Source: Woeseia sp.
Lineage (GTDB): Bacteria > Pseudomonadota > Gammaproteobacteria > Steroidobacterales > Woeseiaceae
Assembly (NCBI GenBank): GCA_018701055.1
Contig: JABIUH010000312.1
Location: 1 to 16,282 of the forward strand
Length of the DNA: 16,282 nucleotides
Direction of reading: 5' to 3'
Part shown: piece by piece, positions 1 through 5,582 of the stretch
How the letters are laid out: each line of letters opens with the position of its first letter
How positions within the stretch are numbered: the stretch's first letter is position 1
Notes under the pieces: model-generated
The model's database searches: none
Seen by the model: only the letters and a program-made list of their open reading frames with translations
What the model was told of the DNA's origin: nothing
Program-made: the position numbers and the translations under genes

Positions 1-176
1 CACTTGGCTACACCCCAATTCATCTACTATAGGATGGGAGTTGCAGTAATTAAGTGTGGGCTCAAATGTGGGCCCACTGGTCTGCAGGAATCCCGAAATC
101 CTTTGCAGTCAACGTCGACAAGCGGTTTGTCGGCGGAGTCAGAGTCCACAGTCCTAACACTCGACAATTCCCCAAG

Positions 177-204
177 TCCGCCCATGAATAAATTCAAGGG
201 CGGA
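177..204 (-). terminator. Hairpin downstream of rpsI, possible terminator
   Basis: An inverted repeat pairs CCGCCC (178-183) with GGGCGG (198-203) and TGAA (185-188) with TTCA (193-196), around one A/A mismatch and a TAAA loop; T177/A204 extends it by one pair. It begins 17 bases past the rpsI stop, where the operon's transcript should end. No T run follows on the minus strand, so it is not a canonical intrinsic terminator; it could instead be a 3' stabilising hairpin. The rest of 1-220 holds no convincing gene. A second small dyad there, GTGGGC (56-61) with GCCCAC (72-77), has no evident role. Confidence 0.35.
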
Positions 205-220
205 ATGGAGCATTGAGTTA

Positions 221-613
221 CTAGCGCTTCGAGTACTGAGTTGCGCGACGAGCTTTTCGAAGACCCACTTTCTTACGCTCAACTTCACGCGCATCGCGGG
301 TGACAAAGCCTGCTTTTCGCAAACTTGGGCGAAGTGATTCGTCAAATTTCATCAATGCACGTGTCAGTCCGTGCCGAATAGCACCGGCCTGGCCCGTCGT
401 GCCGCCACCGCTAACGGTGACATTGATATCAAATTTATCCGTCATGCTAATCAACTCGAGCGGCTGACGAACAATCATTCGCGCAGTTTCCCGACCAAAA
501 AAGAGGTCGAGCGTGCGATTGTTCACTTTAATTTCGCCGGAACCGCTTTTCATAAAAACACGCGCAGTTGAAGATTTGCGTCGTCCAGTACCGTAAAAAT
601 GTGTATCACTCAT
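221..613 (-). CDS. rpsI: 30S ribosomal protein S9 (uS9)
   Basis: Small-subunit ribosomal protein whose basic C-terminal tail reaches the P-site tRNA in the decoding region. The protein is 130 aa, the same length as E. coli S9. Family landmarks are all present: GTGRRKSSTARV near the N-terminus, the SGGGTTGQAGAIRHGLTRAL block in the middle, and the basic end KKVGLRKARRATQYSKR. I chose the ATG at 611-613, not the longer frame that opens at 646. It gives the family N-terminus (MSDTHFYGTGRRK) and has a GAGG ribosome-binding site about 9 bases upstream. It lies 33 bases downstream of rplM, on the same strand, the classical rplM-rpsI operon, so it is presumably co-transcribed and controlled from the rplM leader. 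Confidence 0.97.
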   Translation of the reverse strand: MSDTHFYGTGRRKSSTARVFMKSGSGEIKVNNRTLDLFFGRETARMIVRQPLELISMTDKFDINVTVSGGGTTGQAGAIRHGLTRALMKFDESLRPSLRKAGFVTRDAREVERKKVGLRKARRATQYSKR

Positions 614-646
614 GGGCTTTGCCTCTATCCTGATGCTCGCGGGCAA

Positions 647-1081
647 TCAGGCATTAATCTCTAGGGGTATGGGTTGCTGAGCTTCATGAGTGTGCTCAGG
701 ACCTACAAAAACTCTTAATTTTGAAAGCATTTTCCGACCAAGCGGATTGCGCGGCATCATGCCCTTCACGGCATATTGAATCGCTCGCTCCGGTGCTTCG
801 CTCATCAACTTCTCGAGTGACATCGATTTCAAATTACCAACGTATCCCGTGTAGCGGTGATACATCTTATCCTTCATCTTGTTGCCTGTAACGCGAACTT
901 TTTCAGCATTCACCACAACAATATAGTCGCCGGTATCAACGTGAGGCGTGTACTCCGGCTTATGCTTACCGCGTAAACGGCGGGCAATTTCCGTGGATAA
1001 ACGGCCAAGTGTCTTGTTCGTGGCATCAACCACGAACCAATCGCGGCGAACGTCCTCCGATTTGGCAGAAAAAGTCTTCAT
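647..1081 (-). CDS. rplM: 50S ribosomal protein L13 (uL13)
   Basis: Early-assembling large-subunit protein. The product is 144 aa (E. coli 142). It opens with the typical MKTFSAK...RDWFVVDATNKTLGRLS and carries GKHKPEYTPHVDTGDYIVVVNA and the L13 signature region MPRNPLGRKMLSKLRVFVGPEHTHEAQQP. It is the first gene of the operon, with rpsI following after 33 bases. The start codon lacks a strong Shine-Dalgarno sequence: the nearest candidate is GGAA about 11 bases upstream. That fits a gene whose translation is controlled by its own leader. In E. coli the rplM-rpsI operon is autogenously repressed by L13; the same control here is inference, supported by the foldable leader listed separately. 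Confidence 0.97.
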   Translation of the reverse strand: MKTFSAKSEDVRRDWFVVDATNKTLGRLSTEIARRLRGKHKPEYTPHVDTGDYIVVVNAEKVRVTGNKMKDKMYHRYTGYVGNLKSMSLEKLMSEAPERAIQYAVKGMMPRNPLGRKMLSKLRVFVGPEHTHEAQQPIPLEINA

Positions 1082-1181
1082 TATCTTAGATTCCAGTTGG
1101 GAATATTTATCAGGCTGTTTGCGACATTTTGTCGCTTATTCTTGCTCGCCGAACAGCCTCGTATGAGGGGTCGGCGAAAGG
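1082..1181 (-). promoter_or_regulatory. rplM 5' leader with alternative or pseudoknot folds
   Basis: Between the proposed rplM promoter and the start codon the transcript can form three helices. P1 pairs TCGCCGA (plus coordinates 1171-1177) with TCGGCGA (1146-1152). A hairpin of GCGACA, AAA and TGTCGC occupies 1121-1135. An 8-bp helix pairs AGGCTGTT (1152-1159) with AACAGCCT (1112-1119). The left strand of that last helix lies in the P1 loop and shares one base with P1, so the two form an H-type pseudoknot or exclude each other. A small CCTC/GAGG hairpin inside the P1 loop (1157-1168) competes for the same bases. The pairings are read directly from the sequence; the role as an L13-responsive leader is inferred by analogy with E. 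coli. Confidence 0.45.
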
Positions 1182-1187
1182 CGCGAA

Positions 1188-1216
1188 ATTCTACTCGACG
1201 GACATCCGCAATGCAA
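1188..1216 (-). promoter_or_regulatory. Candidate sigma-70 promoter of rplM-rpsI
   Basis: On the minus strand, TTGCAT (1211-1216) and TAGAAT (1188-1193) are separated by exactly 17 bases. The -10 matches consensus at five of six positions; the -35 is weak. Transcription would start near 1181, giving a leader of about 100 nt that contains all the leader helices. Confidence 0.45.
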
Positions 1217-1249
1217 CCAATCTAAACAGTTTGCGGCAAATACAGCAGT

Positions 1250-1269
1250 CTTTTTGTCGCGCAAAAAAG
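1250..1269. repeat. Inverted repeat in the rplM/coq7 divergent spacer
   Basis: TTTTTG and CAAAAA flank TCGCG (about 1251-1267), inside CTTTTTG...CAAAAAAG. It lies upstream of the rplM -35 and about 100 bp upstream of coq7. It could be a protein-binding dyad or an A/T-tract UP-like element; nothing further can be said. The remainder of this 287-bp spacer holds only the leader and the promoters listed. Confidence 0.3.
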
Positions 1270-1355
1270 TTCTTTTAATTCAACTGCTTAACGGATCGGT
1301 TTTCACAGAAACCCAACCAATCCGTAGTTTTGGTCGCAGCGAATTGAAAGGTCGC

Positions 1356-1361
1356 TATAAT
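1356..1361 (+). promoter_or_regulatory. Consensus -10 of coq7, implying a leaderless mRNA
   Basis: A perfect TATAAT ends 7 bases before the coq7 ATG at 1369, so transcription would start at or next to the A of the start codon. No good -35 is visible at 17 bases (GTCGCA, 1333-1338) and no Shine-Dalgarno sequence precedes the ATG. An in-frame TGA at 1345-1347 leaves no usable start codon upstream. Confidence 0.5.
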
Positions 1362-1368
1362 CCCGCCA

Positions 1369-2013
1369 ATGGACGACCGACAATTTACCGCAATCGACCG
1401 CTTTTTGATTGGCTTGGATGAAGCGGTTCGTACGATCAATTCCTCTCCCGCACGCGGGTCTCGGCCTTATCCGGCGGAAGATGTAGACGAAACTGCAATG
1501 AACGAGCGGGAAAAGACCCATGCGGCGAGTCTCATGCGGGTCAATCATGCTGGCGAAGTCGCCGCGCAAGGTCTGTATCAGGGTCATGCCTCGGTCGCAC
1601 GGGATCCCAACATAGAGGCACAAATGCGAAAATCTGCCGATGAGGAACTCGATCATCTTGCCTGGTGCGAGAAACGCATCGATGAATTGGGTTCTTCGCC
1701 AAGCACGCTACGCCCGATCTGGTACGGCGGCGCTTTTGCAATGGGCGCCGCAAGCGGCATTTTTGGCGATAAATGGTCGCTAGGGTTTATCGAGGAAACC
1801 GAACGTCAGGTCTCCGCACATTTGAGCAGCCACCTCGACCAACTGCCGAAAAACGACCACCGAAGTCGCAAGATCGTCACGCAAATGCGCGATGAAGAAG
1901 AAGCGCATGGCGCTAAAGCGCATGCGGCGGGTGCTGCGGCACTCCCCGCGCCGATGACCGACGCGATGCGGGCAATTGCGAAAATCATGACGACGATTGC
2001 TTACCGTTGGTGA
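1369..2013 (+). CDS. coq7: 2-polyprenyl-3-methyl-6-methoxy-1,4-benzoquinol monooxygenase, Coq7
   Basis: Di-iron hydroxylase adding the C6 hydroxyl in the penultimate step of ubiquinone synthesis, at the inner membrane face. It is 214 aa, very close to the Pseudomonas-type enzyme. The ferritin-like di-iron ligands are visible as E63 (in MRVNHAGEVAAQGLYQGH), E93-x-x-H96 (DEELDH), E145 (in EETERQVSAHL) and E177-x-x-H180 (DEEEAH). The start is firm: a TGA stands eight codons upstream and the next in-frame ATG is codon 44, which would remove family sequence. The gene has no Shine-Dalgarno sequence and a TATAAT 7 bases upstream, which suggests leaderless translation. It precedes crp on the same strand with a 140-bp gap and no clear terminator between them. 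Confidence 0.95.
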   Translation: MDDRQFTAIDRFLIGLDEAVRTINSSPARGSRPYPAEDVDETAMNEREKTHAASLMRVNHAGEVAAQGLYQGHASVARDPNIEAQMRKSADEELDHLAWCEKRIDELGSSPSTLRPIWYGGAFAMGAASGIFGDKWSLGFIEETERQVSAHLSSHLDQLPKNDHRSRKIVTQMRDEEEAHGAKAHAAGAAALPAPMTDAMRAIAKIMTTIAYRW

Positions 2014-2042
2014 TATTGCTGGTTTCCTTAAGTCCGATTCAA

Positions 2043-2048
2043 TATAAT
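2043..2048 (+). promoter_or_regulatory. Possible -10 element for crp
   Basis: A perfect TATAAT sits 106 bp upstream of the crp start, without a convincing -35 (TTGCTG at 2016-2021 is 21 bases away). Transcription from here would give a leader of about 100 nt. That leader would contain the right half of an inverted repeat, TAAGTCCG (2029-2036) with CGGACTTA (2089-2096), and an imperfect 22-bp dyad from CTTG to CAAG (2059-2080). The crp ribosome-binding site is GAGG (2142-2145), 8 bases before the ATG. Confidence 0.3.
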
Positions 2049-2153
2049 CCTGACGGGTCTTGTATGAGCTATATTTCAAGGGAAATTACGGACTTAGCTT
2101 TTACCCAAGCGGTCCGTTGACAGATTAAACGACACTTTGTCGAGGGCGATTAA

Positions 2154-2807
2154 ATGCAAACAACTGCGAAGAATATTAGTGATGTACCAGCGATAAATCG
2201 ATTTTTGAGCTATTGCCGCGTACGCACGGTTCCTTCCAAGACAGTTATGATTCACGCGGGCGATTTGCCTGATGTTCTCTACTACATCGTCGATGGCTCA
2301 GTTGAAGTCATGATCGAGGATGAAGACGGAAACGAGATGGTATTGGCCTATCTGAATAAGGGTCAGTTTTTCGGTGAAATGGGGCTCTTCTACGAGCAGC
2401 CGGCACGTAGCGCATGGGTGCGAACGCGTGCGGAATGCGAAATTGCAGAAATGACTTATCCACGTTTTCGCCAAATTGCCAGCGAAAGCCCAGGTTTGGT
2501 CTTTGAACTGGCTACACAGTTGGCAACTCGCCTCGACCGCACGAATCGCAAACTGGGCGATCTTGCCTTTGTCGATGTAACGGGTCGTGTAGCACACGCA
2601 ATCATGGACCTATGCAACGAACCCGACGCGATGACACATCCCGACGGCATGCAGATCAAAGTCAGTCGTCAGGAGCTCAGCAGGCTGGTTGGGTGCTCCC
2701 GAGAAATGGCCGGACGCGTCCTCAAAGTACTGGAAGAACAGGGGCTGGTCTCGGCAAGTGGCAAAACGATTGTTGTGTTTGGTGCGCGTCCAAATCGCAA
2801 TTTCTGA
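2154..2807 (+). CDS. crp: cAMP receptor protein family regulator, Crp/Vfr-like
   Basis: Cytoplasmic global transcription regulator of 217 aa. Residues about 20-110 form the cyclic-nucleotide-binding barrel with the phosphate-binding cassette FGEMGLFYEQPARSAWVRT (E75, R85, S86). The long C-helix of the dimer interface follows. The C-terminal winged helix contains RQELSRLVGCSREMAGRVLKVLEEQGLV. Its recognition helix keeps R183, E184 and R188, matching the E. coli residues that read TGTGA, so TGTGA-N6-TCACA-like targets are expected. At the cAMP contacts T127/S128 of E. coli, this protein has T130 and N131; the second is a change. Overall it reads closer to P. aeruginosa Vfr than to E. coli CRP. 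It has a good GAGG ribosome-binding site. A strong terminator follows 35 bases after the stop. Confidence 0.95.
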   Translation: MQTTAKNISDVPAINRFLSYCRVRTVPSKTVMIHAGDLPDVLYYIVDGSVEVMIEDEDGNEMVLAYLNKGQFFGEMGLFYEQPARSAWVRTRAECEIAEMTYPRFRQIASESPGLVFELATQLATRLDRTNRKLGDLAFVDVTGRVAHAIMDLCNEPDAMTHPDGMQIKVSRQELSRLVGCSREMAGRVLKVLEEQGLVSASGKTIVVFGARPNRNF

Positions 2808-2842
2808 GGTTTAAATCCTTAGCAATACCCTGCGAAAGAATT

Positions 2843-2875
2843 AAGGGTCAGAGTCTACGACTCTGACCCTTTTTT
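2843..2875. terminator. Strong bidirectional terminator between crp and rpe
   Basis: A 13-bp perfect stem (2843-2855 with 2859-2871) closes a TAC loop and runs into a T tract (2870-2875) on the plus strand. On the minus strand the same stem is followed by a T-rich stretch. It lies between the stops of two convergent genes and should end both transcripts. Confidence 0.92.
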
Positions 2876-2881
2876 AGTTAA

Positions 2882-3550
2882 TCATCCTGCTGCGGCGATT
2901 TCGGACTTCATTTCTGCAATAGTGGCTGCGTAGTCATCGCTACCAAATATCGCTGAACCTGCGACGAACGTATCGGCACCCGCTGCCGCAATTTCCCGAA
3001 TATTATTTGTTTTCACGCCACCATCAATTTCCAGGCGAATGTCTCGGCCGCTGGCCTCAATCATTTTTCGCGCTGCACGCAGCTTATCAAGCGACGAATC
3101 AATGAATGTCTGGCCACCGAACCCCGGGTTGACTGACATCAACAAAACCAAATCAATGTCGTCCAGCAAATGTTCCAACCAGCTGAGTGGCGTTGCCGGA
3201 TTAAAAACCAAACCGGCCTTGCACTCTTGCTCGTGGATCAAGCCAATGGTGCGATGCACGTGTGTGCTGGCCTCCGGATGAAAAGAAATATAGGAAGCAC
3301 CCGCTTTAGCGAAGTCAGGGATGATTCGGTCGACAGGCTCAACCATGAGATGAACGTCAATCGGCGCATCAATGCCGTAGTTGCGCAAAGCGTCACAAAT
3401 CATCGGTCCAATGGTCAGATTGGGGACGAAATGGTTATCCATCACATCAAAATGCACGATGTCGGCGCCGGCATTCAGCACAGCCTCCACGTCCTCGCCT
3501 AAACGGGCGAAATCGGCAGACAGAATCGAAGGGGCGATGAGTGGCTTCAC
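2882..3550 (-). CDS. rpe: Ribulose-phosphate 3-epimerase
   Basis: Interconverts D-ribulose 5-phosphate and D-xylulose 5-phosphate in the pentose phosphate pathway (and the Calvin cycle where present); cytoplasmic TIM barrel. At 222 aa the length is typical. Visible landmarks are IAPSILSADF, HFDVMDNHFVPNLTIGP, DVHLMVEP, MSVNPGFGGQ and EIDGGV. The metal and catalytic residues are present: H33, D35, M37, H67 and D176. The start codon is GTG (3548-3550), with GAGG 8 bases upstream. It lies 83 bp downstream of djlA on the same strand and may be co-transcribed. The gap contains the palindrome TTAGCGAGCGCTAA (3572-3585), upstream of the rpe ribosome-binding site, of unknown role. It converges with crp at the shared terminator. 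Confidence 0.97.
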   Translation of the reverse strand: MKPLIAPSILSADFARLGEDVEAVLNAGADIVHFDVMDNHFVPNLTIGPMICDALRNYGIDAPIDVHLMVEPVDRIIPDFAKAGASYISFHPEASTHVHRTIGLIHEQECKAGLVFNPATPLSWLEHLLDDIDLVLLMSVNPGFGGQTFIDSSLDKLRAARKMIEASGRDIRLEIDGGVKTNNIREIAAAGADTFVAGSAIFGSDDYAATIAEMKSEIAAAG

Positions 3551-3633
3551 GTGAAATTCCTCTTATTATTTTTAGCGAGCGCTAACCTTCTGACCGACAC
3601 TTGCTCGTAATCAGATTTTAGCAGCAAAGCCCG

Positions 3634-4437
3634 CTAACGAATACTGCGTCGGGCCTTTAGCATTTCGTAAGCACCACGAACTTCTCGCGTGCGCCGCTCA
3701 GCTTCAGAGATGACCGCCTGGTCGGGTTTACTGGCCATAATTTTGTCGGGATGATTTTTGTTCATTAGCCGCCGATAGGCCTTCTTGATTTCCGCATTCG
3801 TCGCAGCTTTTTGCACACCCAGCATCTCATAGGCAGCATCGACACGCTGCATATCAACACTTCCGGCCGCGGATCGTTTGAAGCCGCGCTGCGCACGCAA
3901 CATTGCCTCCAACTGCGCCAACTCGACTCTGCCGATATCCAATTCCGTACAAATCGACCAAATTACAGCCCGCTCTTTTTGGTGCAGTGTAGGCTTGGAC
4001 AGCGCAACTTCCATGAGTAAGCGTACAAACAACATGCGTGTGTCGGCCTTCCGTGCGCTGTCAGCGCGTAGCTGACGTAGCGTCGACTTAAGCGGATAGT
4101 CCGTGCGTTTACCGGCTTCGAACCAGGCGATTGCCTGCCTGATTTCCACCGGCCCTAGGCCCAATCGATGCATCAAGGCACGCGCTGCACGGATTTCGTC
4201 TTCTGTTACGCGGCCATCAACTTTTGTAAGGTGACCCATCGACTGAAACAGCGTTTGTACGAACTGCGCAGATAGTTTTTCGAGCTTCCCGTTTGTCGGA
4301 TCAGCGCCAAAACGAGAGAAGCGCTCGGCGAAACCACGGTCAAACTGATGACCAAGGACAACGCCGATTAGCGCCATCCACGGGCGTCCAGTCGCGAGCC
4401 CCGCGACGGCGCCAAGAACTTTACCCCAATAGTGCAT
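3634..4437 (-). CDS. djlA: DjlA-type membrane-anchored DnaJ co-chaperone
   Basis: J-domain co-chaperone that stimulates DnaK ATPase activity at the inner membrane. The 267-aa product (E. coli DjlA 271) has the family's layout. An N-terminal glycine-rich transmembrane segment covers about residues 6-30 (WGKVLGAVAGLATGRPWMAL...GHQFDRGF). A TerB-like helical domain follows at about 55-185, with the acidic KVDGRVTEDE motif. A C-terminal J domain covers about 198-265 and contains the essential H229-P230-D231 (MNKNHPDK). The N-terminal MxYWGK supports this ATG, although no Shine-Dalgarno sequence is visible. It is divergent from purC and upstream of rpe. The cognate DnaK is not in the window. Confidence 0.93.
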   Translation of the reverse strand: MHYWGKVLGAVAGLATGRPWMALIGVVLGHQFDRGFAERFSRFGADPTNGKLEKLSAQFVQTLFQSMGHLTKVDGRVTEDEIRAARALMHRLGLGPVEIRQAIAWFEAGKRTDYPLKSTLRQLRADSARKADTRMLFVRLLMEVALSKPTLHQKERAVIWSICTELDIGRVELAQLEAMLRAQRGFKRSAAGSVDMQRVDAAYEMLGVQKAATNAEIKKAYRRLMNKNHPDKIMASKPDQAVISEAERRTREVRGAYEMLKARRSIR

Positions 4438-4516
4438 TTGTAAGCAGCCGAAACGCAGACAGACAATTCATCCAGCAATGCTAACCTCACTCGCGCGGGA
4501 TTCCCAACGCTATCAC

Positions 4517-4545
4517 TTGCCTCCGTGCTGGCGAAAAGTCATTAT
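4517..4545 (+). promoter_or_regulatory. Candidate purC promoter
   Basis: TTGCCT (4517-4522) and CATTAT (4540-4545) are spaced by 17 bases; both match consensus at four of six positions. Transcription would start near 4552, giving a short leader to the ATG at 4575. I see no convincing PurR-type operator in the djlA/purC divergent spacer. Confidence 0.3.
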
Positions 4546-4574
4546 TCGCGACGAACACGGTGATTAGACTAACA

Positions 4575-5477
4575 ATGACTAACGCAGACGCACTCTTCGA
4601 AATCGACATTCCGACCCTTACCCGAATCGCGCGCGGGAAGGTTCGTGACATCTTCGCCATAGATGATGAACACCTCCTAATTGTCACGACAGATCGTTTA
4701 TCTGCCTATGATGTTGTCATGCCCGACCCAATTCCCGGCAAAGGTCAGGTCCTAACGGAGCTGTCTAACTTCTGGTTCAGCATGATGCAGGATCTGGTTC
4801 CCAACCATCTCACCGACCTATCGATTTTTGATGTCATTAGTGATGCGGAATTAGCAGAAAATCTGCAGCCTCGATCGATGTTGGTACGGCGCTTGAAGCC
4901 GCTGCCAATTGAAGCAGTGGTACGCGGTTATCTTATCGGTTCCGGCTGGACTGACTATTTGAAAACCGGTGCCGTTTGCGGGATCGAATTGCCAAGCGGT
5001 TTGGAGCAAGCAGCGCGTTTACCAGAAACGACATTCACCCCTGCCGCAAAAGCCGCAGTCGGCGATCACGATGAGAACGTTAGCTTCGAGCAAGTCGTGT
5101 CAATGATCGGTGAACCACTGGCGATTCAGGTCAGAGATATTGCGATCAAAATTTATGAACGAGCTGCCACCTTTGCCTCGGAACGCGGCATTATCATTGC
5201 CGACACAAAGTTCGAGTTTGGGCAGGACGACGATGGCCGACTGTTCATTATTGATGAGATTTTGACACCAGATTCATCGCGCTTTTGGCCGGCATCTGAA
5301 TACAGGACCGGCATAAGCCCGCCCAGTTTTGACAAGCAATTTGTGCGCGATTACCTGGAAACATTGGACTGGGACAAGACCTCGCCCGGACCTACAATCC
5401 CCGCTGACATCTTGCAAAGATCGGGCGATAAATATCGCGAAGTGAGGCAGATTCTCGTTAGTCCACAAACTGCGTGA
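4575..5477 (+). CDS. purC: SAICAR synthetase (phosphoribosylaminoimidazole-succinocarboxamide synthase)
   Basis: Ligates L-aspartate to CAIR using ATP, giving SAICAR in de novo purine synthesis; it acts directly after PurE. The protein is 300 aa, the longer, yeast-like form, not the roughly 237-aa E. coli form. Motifs in order are GKVRDIF (21-27), VTTDRLSAYD (37-46), PGKG (54-57), VRGYLIGSGW (116-125), IIIADTKFEFG (206-216) and DEILTPDSSRFW (227-238). I chose the ATG at 4575 over the in-frame GTG at 4560. Family similarity begins after it, and GGTGA (4559-4563) lies about 11 bases upstream as a weak ribosome-binding site; the GTG cannot be excluded. Its pathway neighbours purE and purK lie 3.6-6 kb downstream on the same strand. 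Confidence 0.95.
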   Translation: MTNADALFEIDIPTLTRIARGKVRDIFAIDDEHLLIVTTDRLSAYDVVMPDPIPGKGQVLTELSNFWFSMMQDLVPNHLTDLSIFDVISDAELAENLQPRSMLVRRLKPLPIEAVVRGYLIGSGWTDYLKTGAVCGIELPSGLEQAARLPETTFTPAAKAAVGDHDENVSFEQVVSMIGEPLAIQVRDIAIKIYERAATFASERGIIIADTKFEFGQDDDGRLFIIDEILTPDSSRFWPASEYRTGISPPSFDKQFVRDYLETLDWDKTSPGPTIPADILQRSGDKYREVRQILVSPQTA

Positions 5478-5501
5478 GCCGCTGGGCCGACGAATATAAA
5501 T

Positions 5502-5536
5502 TGCTGATGCGGACTGAGTTCAAAGTTCCGCCAGCA
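5502..5536 (+). other. Hairpin after purC without T tract
   Basis: TGCTG (5502-5506) pairs with CAGCA (5532-5536) and GCGGA (5509-5513) with TCCGC (5527-5531), with a two-base bulge and a loop of about 13 bases. It begins 24 bases past the purC stop. There is no T run, so it is either an imperfect terminator or an mRNA-end stabiliser. Confidence 0.3.
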
Positions 5537-5544
5537 GCGCGGGG

Positions 5545-5572
5545 TACAATAGCCGCTAACAAACAACGAGAG
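5545..5572 (+). promoter_or_regulatory. Candidate -10 and ribosome-binding site for the yihY-type gene
   Basis: TACAAT (5545-5550) matches the -10 consensus at five of six positions, but no -35 stands at the right distance. GAGAG (5568-5572), 10 bases before a TTG codon at 5583, is the best ribosome-binding site and decides the unusual start codon. Confidence 0.35.
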
Positions 5573-5582
5573 CGAATTTCCG

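Noticed and set aside
4..216. Plus-strand 70-aa reading frame at the window start
   Set aside because: No ribosome-binding site, no recognisable motif, and composition unlike the neighbouring proteins; probably an open frame in intergenic DNA.
2064..2120. 18-codon frame (MSYISREITDL...) in the possible crp leader
   Set aside because: Only a weak GGG sequence precedes it and no attenuator-like codon run is present; too short to support.
2117..2122. Perfect TTGACA upstream of crp
   Set aside because: No -10-like hexamer at 16-18 bases; a start from here would fall at or beyond the ribosome-binding site.
3572..3585. TTAGCGAGCGCTAA palindrome before rpe as a djlA terminator
   Set aside because: On the minus strand it is followed by A-rich, not T-rich, sequence; probably a leader hairpin or chance.
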